NCBI GenBank assembly: GCA_041657585.1
Contig: JBBABP010000044.1
Span: forward strand, 1 to 9,217
From: JBBABP01 sp041657585
Lineage (GTDB): Bacteria > Patescibacteriota > Gracilibacteria > Absconditabacterales > Absconditicoccaceae
Direction of reading: 5' to 3'
DNA length: 9,217 nucleotides
Under the pieces are notes generated by a model. It did no database searches and was not told where the DNA came from. It saw only the letters and a list, made by a program, of their open reading frames with translations. A program made the translations under genes and the position numbers. Positions 1 through 8,893 of the stretch are shown piece after piece; positions within the stretch are counted from its first letter, which is position 1, and every line of letters starts with the position of its first letter.

Positions 1-6
1 AAATAA

Positions 7-1278
7 CTAATTTTTTTTTGTTTTGAAAAATTTTTGATCTTCAAATGGCGGAAGTTTGCGATATTTTTGAGATGGGCCAAAACGCTTTGGCGATAGTCAT
101 CTTCTTCAACCTCATTTTTTATCTGTAGATTTATCCAAACGCAAATTTCAATATTCTCATTTCTGATCTTTGGCAACAATATGATCTGACTCTTGTATTC
201 TGATATTGTGTGTTTTTTCTATATCTTGAAAAAGCTGCCTTTCCATTGGTGAAACTAACATAATAGCTTTGCCACTTGCACCAGCTCTTCCTGTTCTGCC
301 AATTCTATGAATATAACTTTTAGGATCAACAGGCACATCAAAATTGATAACCAATCAAACATTTTCCATATTTAGTCATCTGGATGCGACATCTGTCGTC
401 ACGAGTATTTGAGTTTTTCATTGTTTAAAATCGTTGAGAGTGGCTTGTCTTTTGCTCTGAGGCATATCGCCGTTTAGTAGACCGACCTTGAATTTATCTC
501 AGATTAAAATTTGATATATCGTTTTTGTATTTCTTTTTGTGTGAGTAAAAATAAGAACTTTGTCTTGTGGATTTTCCTGGATAATTTTGATAACATTATA
601 AAGTTTTTGCTCGTGATCTATCCAAACATATCTGTGATGAATTTTGTCCACTGTCACTTCTTCGCCTATTTTGATAAATTCGTATGTTGAAATATGCTCC
701 CTGATAATTGATTTAATCTCGTTATTTATTGTTGCAGAAAAAGTATAAGTTTGTTTCACATTTCTAAGTTGGGCTCGAATTTTTTTGATATCGCGAACAA
801 ATCACATATCCAACATTCTATCTACTTCGTCCAATACGAAATAATCCACTACGCTAATATTGATAATTTTTTGATTCATAAAATCCATCAACCTACCTGG
901 TGTAGCAACTACAATCATAGGATTTCTTTTGAGATTATTTTTTTGCAAAAACGGACTCGCTCAACCGTAAAGACAAGCAAAACTAACTCAATAAAATTTA
1001 GTCAGATTTTTAATTTCTTCTCATATTTGTACAACAAGTTCTCTAGTAGGTGCTATAATTAGTGCTTGCAAAGTTCTTTTGTTGGTGTCGATTTTATTTA
1101 GAATCGGCAAAAGAAATGCAGCTGTTTTGCCTGTTCAAGTTTGAGATTGTCAAACAATATTTTTGCCGGTAAAAGCTATTTTCATTACCTTTTCTTGGAT
1201 TGGCGTAACCTCTTTGTATCACATAACTTCCAAAGATCTTAATAATCCTGACTTTAATCAGCATTCGGAGAATAACAT
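7..1278 (-). CDS. DEAD-box ATP-dependent RNA helicase (UGA = Gly)
   Basis: This 423-residue ATP-dependent RNA helicase belongs to the DEAD-box (SF2) family, whose members unwind short RNA duplexes in ribosome assembly or mRNA turnover. With UGA read as glycine, the full motif order is visible: an upstream aromatic (F3) and Q motif YKEVTPIQ (21-28), motif I SQTGTGKT (45-52), Ia PTREL (77-81), Ib TPGR, motif II DEVD (150-153) followed by RMLDMGF, motif III SAT (181-183), motif V TTDVASRG, and motif VI HRIGRTGR (324-331). The first Walker A glycine (residue 48) is a TGA codon. Motif II is DEVD rather than DEAD. The last ~50 residues form a basic, glycine-rich tail (KKGGGRRG) of the kind that often binds RNA. 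The ATG at 1278 was chosen because it gives the expected short N-terminus before the Q motif; no Shine-Dalgarno sequence precedes it. The stop is TAG. The family is certain; the RhlE, DeaD or CsdA subtype is not. Confidence 0.95.
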
Positions 1279-1442
1279 AGAATAATTTTTTTTATAAGTA
1301 AAACATCTTTTATTGTTTGTGATGGTATTGCTTTGGCATTGAATATCAAGGGAGATAAAAAAACAAATTTTTTTTGACTTGAATTAAACCGCCAAAACAA
1401 TAAACATTTTGCAACAAATTTTAAATTTTGTTTTGTAAAATA

Positions 1443-1481
1443 GCCCCTATATTTTAGAGGGCCTGCCTGCCGGTAGGCAGG
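1443..1481. repeat. Two adjacent G+C-rich hairpins in the helicase/secD spacer
   Basis: Two inverted repeats abut in otherwise very AT-rich DNA. The first (1443-1462) pairs GCCC-CTA with TAG-GGGC, with one bulged A. The second (1462-1481) pairs CCTGCCT with AGGCAGG around a six-base loop. The second shares CCTGCCTRCCG with the hairpin at 7034-7050, so it is probably a dispersed palindromic repeat. It lies about 40 bases before secD and would be in the secD 5' leader if transcription starts upstream. There is no T-run directly after the stem, so it is a poor rho-independent terminator candidate. Confidence 0.7.
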
Positions 1482-1521
1482 GTTGGGGAGTAAGTTTTTT
1501 ATTTTTTTGTGTTAGTTTAAA

Positions 1522-3216
1522 ATGAAAATAGGAAAGAGAAATGTTTTTTTGATTCTGATTTTAATTTCTTTGTTTATAATTTTTTTCGTATGAAAATCTT
1601 TTGATGCTAAAACTTGAAAAAGTAGCTTTGTAATTACTTGAAATGGCGTAAGTCAATTTAGAAAATGACTTGATGTTTCTGGATGAACGAGATTGGTGTA
1701 CAAAATTAATTATGACAAATATGAAAAAATTTATACGAACGCTACTGAACTTGCGGCTATAAAAAAAACTATAGAAAACATTATTATGAAAAATATTGAT
1801 TGAAGAATCTCTAAACTTGGAGTGAGTGATTACAAATCTTACATTCAAAATTTGGACAATCAACATTATATAGTCGTAGAAATTTGATGAATCGCTGATT
1901 TGGATCAAGCTAAAGAAATTATTTGAAAGACTCTTGAACTTGAATTCAAGCTTCAAAACAAAGAAACTCCAACAAAAACATCAATTGCAGAAAGAAAAAA
2001 AATCGCCGTAGGTTTACTAAAAGAAGTTGAAATTAATCCAATCATGATGAAACAAATAACTGAATGAAGAATGTCAGAAAATATTTATTATAATTTTTTC
2101 ACTGGTTGAACATTGGATCAATTACCTGAAATTTATAAAAACAATATCAAAATCTTAAATAAAATCTGAAGCTGAAAATTGTATAATTGAATTTTGGAAG
2201 GAAAATATACTGTTGTACAATCTCAAAGTGCATTATGAGTATCAACATGAATTGAGTTGAAATGACGAACTATTTTCAAATTAATTGATAAACAAGAAAT
2301 CCAATGACTTTCATGAAAAAAAGAAATGGTTTATCAAATAGAAGACATTTTTATTCAGGATAGAGAAACTTGGGCTCCAGCAATTGACAAGAATAATAAT
2401 GTTTTGAACTGAGCTTATTTTAAATTTGCACAGACAAGTAGTTCTCAAATTTGAGAGCCTGTCGTTGCAATCAATCTTGATGACAAATGAAAAGAAATAT
2501 TTTGTCATATAACTCAAGTCAATATTTGAAATCCTATGGCTATTTTTGTTTGATGAAATTTGCTAACCGCACCGACAATACAATCTAAAATCTGTTGATG
2601 ATCGGCTCAAATAGATTGAAAATTTACTACTGATACAGCAAAAGAATTGGTAAATAATCTGAATGAATGAACATTACCAGCTCCACTTATTTTGATGCAG
2701 GAAGAAAAAATTAGTCCAAGTTTGTGAGATAGTGCATTGAGTTCTGCTCTTTGGGCATGAATTATTTGACTTGTGGCAATTGCTATCTTGATGTGGGCAA
2801 TGTATTGAGTAAAAAAAATGATTTTGACTATGCTTGTTATGCTTTCTTTTATAGCTTTACTTTTTGCATTTATTAAATTGAGTGATTATGCACTATCTTT
2901 GAGTGGAATAGCGGCCATTATACTTGCTATATGAATGTGAGTGGATGCCAATGTGTTGATTTATGAAAGATTACGTGAAGAAATTAAAGAAGGAAAAAGT
3001 TATGAATCTTCCATAGATCATGCCAAAGAAAGAAGCCGACCAGCAATTAGAGATTGACAAATAAGTACAGGATTGATTGCATTTTTGCTTTTCACTATGT
3101 GAATAAATATGTTCAAATGATTTGGATCTATGATAATAGTTACAATGTTTTTGACTTTGTTGTTTAACGTTCCTTTGACAAAAGAATTATTGCATATGTT
3201 TTATGACAAGAAATAA
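1522..3216 (+). CDS. secD: Protein translocase subunit SecD (UGA = Gly)
   Basis: SecD is an RND-like membrane protein that, with SecF, uses the proton gradient to help pull proteins through SecYEG on the outer face of the membrane. The 564-residue translation has one N-terminal membrane helix (about 7-24), the P1-domain signature LDVSGGTRL (50-58), and a periplasmic region with VGGNLLTAPTI (343-353) and LPAPL (385-389). The C-terminal membrane bundle (about 405-560) contains GMGVDANVLIYER (471-483), including the conserved Asp (D475) linked to proton coupling. Length and domain order match normal SecD. UGA encodes one glycine of the VSGGT pair and both glycines of GMGVD. The ATG at 1522 sits directly before a Lys/Arg-flanked membrane helix, and no Shine-Dalgarno sequence is visible. 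The stop is TAA. The next gene starts 33 bases later and is not secF, which is usually adjacent or fused, so SecF must be encoded elsewhere or be missing. Confidence 0.95.
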
Positions 3217-3249
3217 CAGTAACTAATTTTATTCTTTATAAAATTCACA

Positions 3250-6200
3250 ATGAAACAAAAAGTATTTCTAATTATTTTGATTGCGATTTTGAGTATCGGC
3301 TGAATTTCTATTTTCAAAGAATTTCTTGCAAACCATACTTATTATAATCAAATGCTAAATAGCTGAGTTAACTGGAAATTATTTGTTTGGGCGATTGTTT
3401 CGTCGCTAATACCAATTTATTATATTTTGAAATCAAAAAAATTCTCATTAAAAACTTTTATGATTCGAATATTGCCAGCTGGACTTTTGTTGTTTGGTGT
3501 TGCACACACTATAATCAAAGAAAGTATAGTTTGATGATCAGCATGATTTATTATTTTTTGTATAAATAATTTGATTTTATATTTTCTTGGAATGTATTTT
3601 GTGTTGTGAGTTTTGAGTTTGTGAACATGGATATCAAATAAAATATTGAAATTCAAAGAAATTAGACGACAAGAAATGTTTATTAATTTCTGAATAGGAA
3701 TCTGATGTTTGCTTTTGTGAATATATATTTTGATGATGGTCAGACTTTTTTATCCACTTTTGACTTGGATTATTTTTTTATGACTTGGATGAATGATTTG
3801 GTTAATGAAGGCGAAATTAATAGATTTTAGATTGATGATAGAAGGATACTTCGCATGAACAAAATTGCATGATATAAAAAATAATGCGTGGAAATGGATG
3901 TTGATAATATTGATTTGAATTTCAATAATTTATTATTTTTACTGATTTCAACTTTCATTTATACCTTATTCTACTGCTTGGGATGCCAATCATGAATATA
4001 TGTACGCACCAAAAGTGTTAGCAGAAAATTTTGGAGTTTTGCGATGAAATATTTGACCTGTAAGTTCAGCTCCTTTGTTGTGGCATTCGTTTATAGCATT
4101 TTGGTTTAGCTTAATTCAGCCGATTAAAAGTTGGTTTTGGTTAGCTCCAGACACCATTGCCGTAGCGATGAATTTTTTGAGTTGAATTTTTGTTTTGTTA
4201 TTTGGGATATGATTAACTAAACAAGTTTTGGAATATTTTGGATTGAGTAAGGATGAAGATGATGAAAAATGAAATTTGCCATTTTATTTTTGATGGATTA
4301 GTTTGCTTTTTTGGTTGACGAGTTGAATGTGAGCATTTTTGGTTTTCGTAGATAATAAAACTGATCTTGGCGTTTTGGCAATGACGATATTAGCAATTCT
4401 TTCGTGATTTATTTTTTTGTGACATATAAAAAATTCTAAAAAAGAATGAAATATTTTGGACAAAGGCGCAAATAAATATTTGATAACTTCAGGATTTATT
4501 TTTACTCTTGCCGTGATGGCAAAACCTACAGCATTTATAGACACAATGGTTTTTGGATTATTGTTGTTAGCTATTTGGATTGATGAAATTGTGGCTCTTT
4601 GACTTTGAATAATGACAATCGGTTTTATGTGAGTAATGAAAGTTGCTAATGCCTCTGATTTGATGTGAACAATTCAATGAAAATATATCGCTTTAATCTG
4701 ACTGATAATTATTTTAATCTGAATTATTAGAATGTTTTGGATCAAAAAACAACATAATTATTGGTTTGATAAAAAAGTTTTGTTTAGATATATTATAGTT
4801 CGAATTTTATCTTTTTTGATTTGATTGGTAATTTTCAAATGACCGAACGTGTTGATAAAAGAACTGAATGATTGAAATTTTGGCATCGGTAATTTTGCAA
4901 AGTCATTATTGCTACTTTGAAAAAATGATAATAAAATTTCTGATAATAAAATTTTACTCACGTTAAATGACTCTTGAAAAAATTTGGATTCTCAAAATAA
5001 TATCGATAAATTGGCCTTGGAAAATAATAGTTGAAATATTTTAAATTTTTGAAATGAAAGTCAAATTAGTTTGGATGAATGTAAAACAACTAATTTTACC
5101 AAAGATGAATTGAACAAAAATTTACTGAAAGCAACTGTGGGAAATGAAGACGTTGGAAGATATGTTTGATATTGATGGAAAGAAATAAGCAAATGAGGAT
5201 TGAATGTCGGCTATGGTCTACTTAGACTTTTTTATCGAAGTGACAATAAGTGTTTTTGATTGAATGCAGGAGCAAAACTTTTGTGTACAAACTGACAAGC
5301 GATTGACTCTTTTAATATCCCAGTTTTGACTCAGCTTTTTAATAAAATTTCTAAAAAATCTGAATGATACCAACTTTTGAGCTGAGCTTTGGCTACCTAT
5401 AAAAGTAAAAATATAAGTGGAGCAATCAATCCAAATGAATTTAGAGATCAGATTTTGGCACTTAGACAATATTATCAAGACCACGCAATCAAAACAGAAT
5501 ATGGAAAAATTTCTATACCTTATAGATACATAATTCCATTTAATGTTGTGTTCAATCGATCACTTCAAAATCTTAGTAGTTATTACACTGATATATGATT
5601 CATTCGATTATTTTTATTTGTTTTTATAATTGCCTGATTGATTTACTGAATTGTAAAAGATGAAAAAAATTTGAGATGTCTGACTGGAGTGACAATAATT
5701 TGATGGTGAATACGGTGGATTATATGATGATGAATCGTTTGGTATTGAATTTGATTAATTATTCGAACTGGAATAAGTGCGATGCTATTTATAAAAAACT
5801 TAATGGAAGATAGCCAAGAAGAAAACAAAAAAACAATGTTTGTGATAGCTCTATTTTTGTTTGCCATACGAAGTTTGCTTCAATTTGTTTTCAACTTTAT
5901 AAGAATTTCTTCTCAATGAGCTTCGTGACCATTTGCGTGGTATAAAATGACTAATTGAAAAACAACAGAAATAACTGAAAGACTTGAACAAAAAGATGTT
6001 GTGAAAAGTAAGTATTCACAAAAAGATGTCTTTGATTTACAATTCCCACATTATAATAAATTTATTGACGCAGTAAAAGATAGAAGCGACGATGATTGAG
6101 TTTTGATTGCATGAACATACATTCAATACTTTTTGAAAAATCAGCATAATATAAACTTTGATTGAATGTTGAATTGGTTTTGGGAACAAACTTCAGACAA

Positions 6201-6900
6201 CAATTCCTGTAAATCTTACAAAAGATTACAAGATAAAAAAATTAAATATTTAGTAATAGATCCAAACATTTGAACTGTTGCGATGTGAGAAGGTAATGAA
6301 ACCTTGTTCGATAGATTTTTTGCGAAAAGAGATCCTGTGACATGAAAGATGCAAAAACAATGAGCTATTTCAGAATTAGTAAAATTACGAAAAGATGGCT
6401 ATCTCAAACTTTTTGGAACAAATAATATGTGAGCAAAATATGCTTTTTCTTTGTCAGATGAAGATTTGATAGCTTGATTTGGCGATATGACTGCAGACGA
6501 TTTGTTATTTTTGAGAGCGAAATTGAGCATCGCAAGATTTTTCCCTGACTCGCAAACTTTGATAAATTTTATAGCAAATACCTTTACAAAAAGAATTTGA
6601 AACTGACTGGCTATCTGAGATATTGCAGATATTTATGGTAAGCCAGTAGATGAAAGTAAAATTTGAAACATCGCGCAAAATTTAATTACTAACTGAGTTA
6701 ATGGCTCGGAAGAAATACAAAAACAAATCGCCGGATTAAGTCAGGATGAAAGAATTATTTTGCTTCAATATCTTGGACTATTTAATTTAGCAAAAGCTAC
6801 TGACCAAAATAACGCCCAACAATACCAACAATATTTGAACAATCTTTTGTGACAAAGTTTGTGATGAGGTAGTCAGCTTATTGTGTTTGAGTTGAAGTAA
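3250..6900 (+). CDS. Large polytopic membrane protein, GT-C glycosyltransferase-like (UGA = Gly)
   Basis: A 1216-residue protein with no family I can name with certainty. Residues 1-535 hold about 15 hydrophobic helices. An extracytoplasmic-looking loop after the seventh carries AWDANHEYMYAPKVLAEN (243-260), an acidic motif placed like the first-loop Asp/Glu of GT-C enzymes, which transfer sugars from lipid-phosphate donors outside the membrane. Residues ~537-782 form a large soluble segment with a close Cys pair (C668, C679). About three more membrane spans follow (784-890), then a soluble C-terminal domain (~895-1216) with LIAGTYIQYFL and KYLVIDPN, which resembles the C-terminal domains of long GT-C proteins. 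UGA is used dozens of times, so a standard-code gene caller would see only fragments here. The gene starts 33 bases after secD on the same strand and is probably cotranscribed with it. The stop is TAA. The reading frame is certain; the glycosyltransferase role is an inference from topology and one motif, and an oligosaccharyltransferase or another envelope enzyme is possible. Confidence 0.75.
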
Positions 6901-6910
6901 GGAAAAGTTA

Positions 6911-6955
6911 CAAAAGCTTCAAAGGCTTCAAGGGCTTCAAAGATTACAAAAAACT
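6911..6955 (+). repeat. 9-bp tandem repeat, consensus CAAAGGCTT
   Basis: Five consecutive 9-base units (CAAAAGCTT, CAAAGGCTT, CAAGGGCTT, CAAAGATTA, CAAAAAACT) begin ten bases after the stop of the large membrane protein. The same 9-base period and nearly the same unit occur inside prmC on the opposite strand (8462-8505). A more degenerate version forms the hairpin at 8894-8935. The unit is a multiple of three, so it can sit inside a gene without shifting frame. No function is evident. Confidence 0.8.
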
Positions 6956-6967
6956 CAAAAAATATTT

Positions 6968-7064
6968 GTCATTGCGATGAGCTTTTTTGCGACGAAGCAA
7001 TCTTGTTTTAAATGTTTAAGATTGCTTCACTTCGCCTGCCTACCGCAGGCATGTTCGCAATGAC
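6968..7064. repeat. Inverted pair of GTCATTGCGA...GAAGCAATCTT elements
   Basis: One copy of the element runs 6968-7004 and a second, inverted copy runs 7018-7064. GTCATTGCGA (6968-6977) pairs with TCGCAATGAC (7055-7064), and GAAGCAATCTT (6994-7004) pairs with AAGATTGCTTC (7018-7028) across a 13-base loop. The centres differ. The second copy carries its own small stem (7034-7050, GCCTGC/GCAGGC), related to the hairpin at 1462-1481. A third copy lies inside prmC (8111-8177). This is a miniature palindromic, REP- or MITE-like element. It sits downstream of a plus-strand gene, where the RNA hairpin might also protect or end that transcript. Confidence 0.85.
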
Positions 7065-7066
7065 CA

Positions 7067-7094
7067 ATTCCAGATTCCTAATTCCTAATTCCCA
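7067..7094 (+). repeat. 7-bp tandem repeat ATTCCTA before efp
   Basis: Four 7-base units (ATTCCAG, ATTCCTA, ATTCCTA, ATTCCCA) followed by a decayed fifth lie 25 to 52 bases upstream of the efp start. They abut the palindromic element on their left. They may be a simple sequence-slippage tract. Copy number here would change the spacing of any upstream promoter from efp. Confidence 0.75.
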
Positions 7095-7118
7095 ATTTTA
7101 TATTCATAAAATTCTCCC

Positions 7119-7670
7119 ATGAAAATCGTAACTTCTGATATCAAAAAATGAACTATTTTGGAAATAGATGGTCAGCTTTATAAAGTTTTGGACTTTTCTT
7201 TTATGCAAATGCAACAAAGACAATGATCATATACTTACAAAATGAGAAATATTATTAGTTGATGAGTTCAAAATATGACATACAAATCATGAACAGTTTT
7301 GGAACTAGCAGAGGTGGCGACGAAAAATGCAGTTTATCTTTACAATAGTTGAGATGTTTATTCCTTTATGGAAAATGACAGCTGAGAAATGTTTGATTTG
7401 AACAAAGATATGGTTGAAGATATAATCGGTTATTTAAAAGAAAATATGGATTGCTTTTTGACCATTTACAAATGAAATGTAATCGGAGTAATTTTACCAA
7501 CGACAATAAGTTACAAAATAATTTCAACTGTTCCTGGAGTAAAATGAGATAGGGCACAGGCTGGCAAAAAACCTGCAACATTAGAAACCTGAATGGAAAT
7601 TATGATCCCTTTGCACAAAAATGAATGAGATATGGTTACGGTTAACACTCTAACTTGAGAGACTAATTAA
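7119..7670 (+). CDS. efp: Translation elongation factor P (UGA = Gly)
   Basis: EF-P binds ribosomes stalled on polyproline stretches and helps peptide-bond formation. The 183-residue length is typical and all three domains are present. Domain I has KKGTILEIDGQLYKV (9-23), and domain III has KPATLETGMEIMIPL, a clear EF-P signature, followed by NEGD. About 12 of 17 glycines are UGA, which independently supports the recoding. The domain I tip loop is unusual. The usual PGKG, whose lysine (or arginine) is modified, is replaced by MQQRQG (31-36). In an ungapped alignment with E. coli EF-P, Lys34 falls on Gln33 and Arg34 is one position later. No Shine-Dalgarno sequence precedes the ATG at 7119, which lies just after CTCCC. 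The gene follows a repeat-rich spacer and converges on prmC 60 bases downstream. The stop is TAA. Confidence 0.96.
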
Positions 7671-7730
7671 AATAATAGCTTTTGAATTTACCATAAAAAG
7701 GCAAGTCTGATTTTTTAAAAATATTTTAAA

Positions 7731-8816
7731 TTATTTTATCCAAGCTTTCACTATTCTGATATTAAAATGGAAAGTTTTTACTTCTTCAAATTCAAAAAAA
7801 TCTGAATATAAATTACGCAAAATATCTAACTGCCAAGTCATCATTTCCAAAAACATCACAAATCAATTTTCATTTTTACTGTCCTTCTTTTCTTCACATA
7901 ACTCGTCACTGGTCACACGTCACTCGTCACACGTCACTCGTAACTGAATTATCTGCTCAAACATTTTTTTATAATAATCCAATCCATCATCTCAGCCGAC
8001 AAAAGCCATTTTTGGCTCCCATTTAATTGCGGTTACTGGAGCATTTTCATCAAAAGTTTTTTCAGGAATGTATGGCAAATTTGCAACAAGAACAACGTCA
8101 GTATGAATTTGTCATTGCGAGCCTGCCCGCCTTTTGTTTGGTGAGGAGCTTTTTTGCGACGAAACAATCTTTTCTTTACATAACTCGTCACACGTCACTC
8201 GTCACACGTCACTCGTTACTATTCACCCCTCATTATTGATTAGAAATTCTAACAAATCAGACTGAACAAATTCCAGGTCAGTTTTAATTTCTCAGATCAG
8301 ATTTTTGTAATTTATTTTTGCCACTTCTAATGCTTTTTGAGAAATATCTGTAAATATTGCCTTATCAAAAAAATCTTTGTTAAACAACAAAACAGAAGTT
8401 CACAATACTCCACAACCAGTTCCAATATCCAACAAAACATTCTTAATTGGCGATTTATTTATTTTTGTGACCTTTGTGGCCTTTGTAGCCTTTGTAGCTT
8501 TGAGGCCTTTATTTATTTCTTCATTAACTGCATTTATCATATATTCCGTCTCCGGACGAGGGATCAAAACATTTTCGTTTACCAAAAATTTATTATCAAA
8601 AAATTGCACATAGCCCAAAATATATTCCAAAGGTTTTTTGTTATCTACATAATCTTTGTAACCAGTTGTAATTTTTTTCAAATTATCTTCGCTGATTTCT
8701 TTATTTATATTTAACCAAAGATCTTCTTTTGACAGATCGCAAAAATGACAAATTATTTTTTGCAAAACAAATTTTTCTTTCAGATTTTTATCTCAAATTA
8801 GATCACCAATTTTCAT
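7731..8816 (-). CDS. prmC: Release factor glutamine methyltransferase PrmC with in-frame repeat insertions (UGA = Gly)
   Basis: PrmC methylates the glutamine of the GGQ motif in peptide release factors, using S-adenosylmethionine. The translation has the N-terminal helical domain, IPRPETE (86-91 region), the SAM-binding motif DIGTGCGVLG (130-139, last Gly = UGA), the catalytic NLPYIPE (from N246; a variant of NPPY), and EPKMAFVGGDDGL after it. At 361 residues it is about 80 longer than most PrmC proteins. The excess matches three repeat-derived stretches: KATKATKATKVTK (106-118), a segment of about 38 residues (199-236), and RVTCDEGRVTSDELC (about 292-306). The frame is open throughout from the ATG at 8816 to TAA at 7731, so this is not an obvious pseudogene, but activity is unproven. 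A promoter lies about 200 bases upstream (9019-9047). No Shine-Dalgarno sequence is visible. Since UGA is sense here, RF1 is the expected substrate and RF2 is probably absent. Confidence 0.93.
7896..7945 (-). repeat. GTCAC-rich repeat, copy A, inside prmC
   Basis: A 50-base stretch built on a roughly 14-base period (CACTCGTCACACGT on the plus strand) bounded by ACATAACTCG and TAACT. It nearly duplicates copy B at 8178-8220. In the prmC frame it reads RVTCDEGRVTSDELC. It lies after the catalytic motif, between the FEQI segment and the FVMFLEM strand, which in PrmC is normally a loop. Confidence 0.85.
8111..8177 (-). repeat. GTCATTGCGA...CAATCTT element inside prmC
   Basis: A third copy of the palindromic-type element seen at 6968-7064. 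It has the same ends (GTCATTGCGA, then GAGCTTTTTTGCGACGAA, then CAATCTT) and extra bases in the middle (GCCTGCCCGCC and following). It is read in frame in prmC between the strand after the SAM site and the DVVLVANLPY strand. Its core (8111-8172) contains no TAA, TAG, TTA or CTA, so it is open in all six frames when TGA is sense. Confidence 0.85.
8178..8220 (-). repeat. GTCAC-rich repeat, copy B, inside prmC
   Basis: A 43-base direct repeat of copy A (7896-7945), in the same orientation. It begins with ACATAACTCG and continues with CGTCACACGTCACT units. It directly abuts the GTCATTGCGA element, so the two form one composite insertion of about 110 bases. In the prmC frame it reads VTSDVGRVTCDELC, and both copies end in DELC followed by a charged stretch. 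Confidence 0.85.
8462..8505 (-). repeat. 9-bp tandem repeat inside prmC encoding (Lys-Ala-Thr)n
   Basis: Four to five 9-base units, CTACAAAGG on the minus strand, encode KATKATKATKVTK in the linker between the RPETE segment and SAM motif I. The unit matches the spacer array at 6911-6955 (CAAAGGCTT) apart from one base and is in the opposite orientation. The linker is about 16 residues longer than in E. coli PrmC, which agrees with the repeat being added sequence. Confidence 0.85.
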
Positions 8817-8893
8817 TACACAAAAAAAAATTAAAACGTATCTTAAGATTGAAAAAAAAACTGAAATAGATAGAAAAGCTTTAAAAGCCAAAG

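Noticed and set aside
1374..1441. secD promoter (TTGACT near 1374, or TTGCAA with TAAAAT at 1409-1441)
   Set aside because: The first has no good -10 at 16-18 bases, and the second has a 21-base spacer, so neither is convincing.
7671..7730. A bidirectional terminator between efp and prmC
   Set aside because: The 60 bases are AT-rich with T and A runs, but I could not find a stable G+C stem.
7896..8220. GTCAC repeats as a CRISPR array
   Set aside because: The units are about 14 bases, directly abutting, without unique spacers, and lie inside a coding frame.
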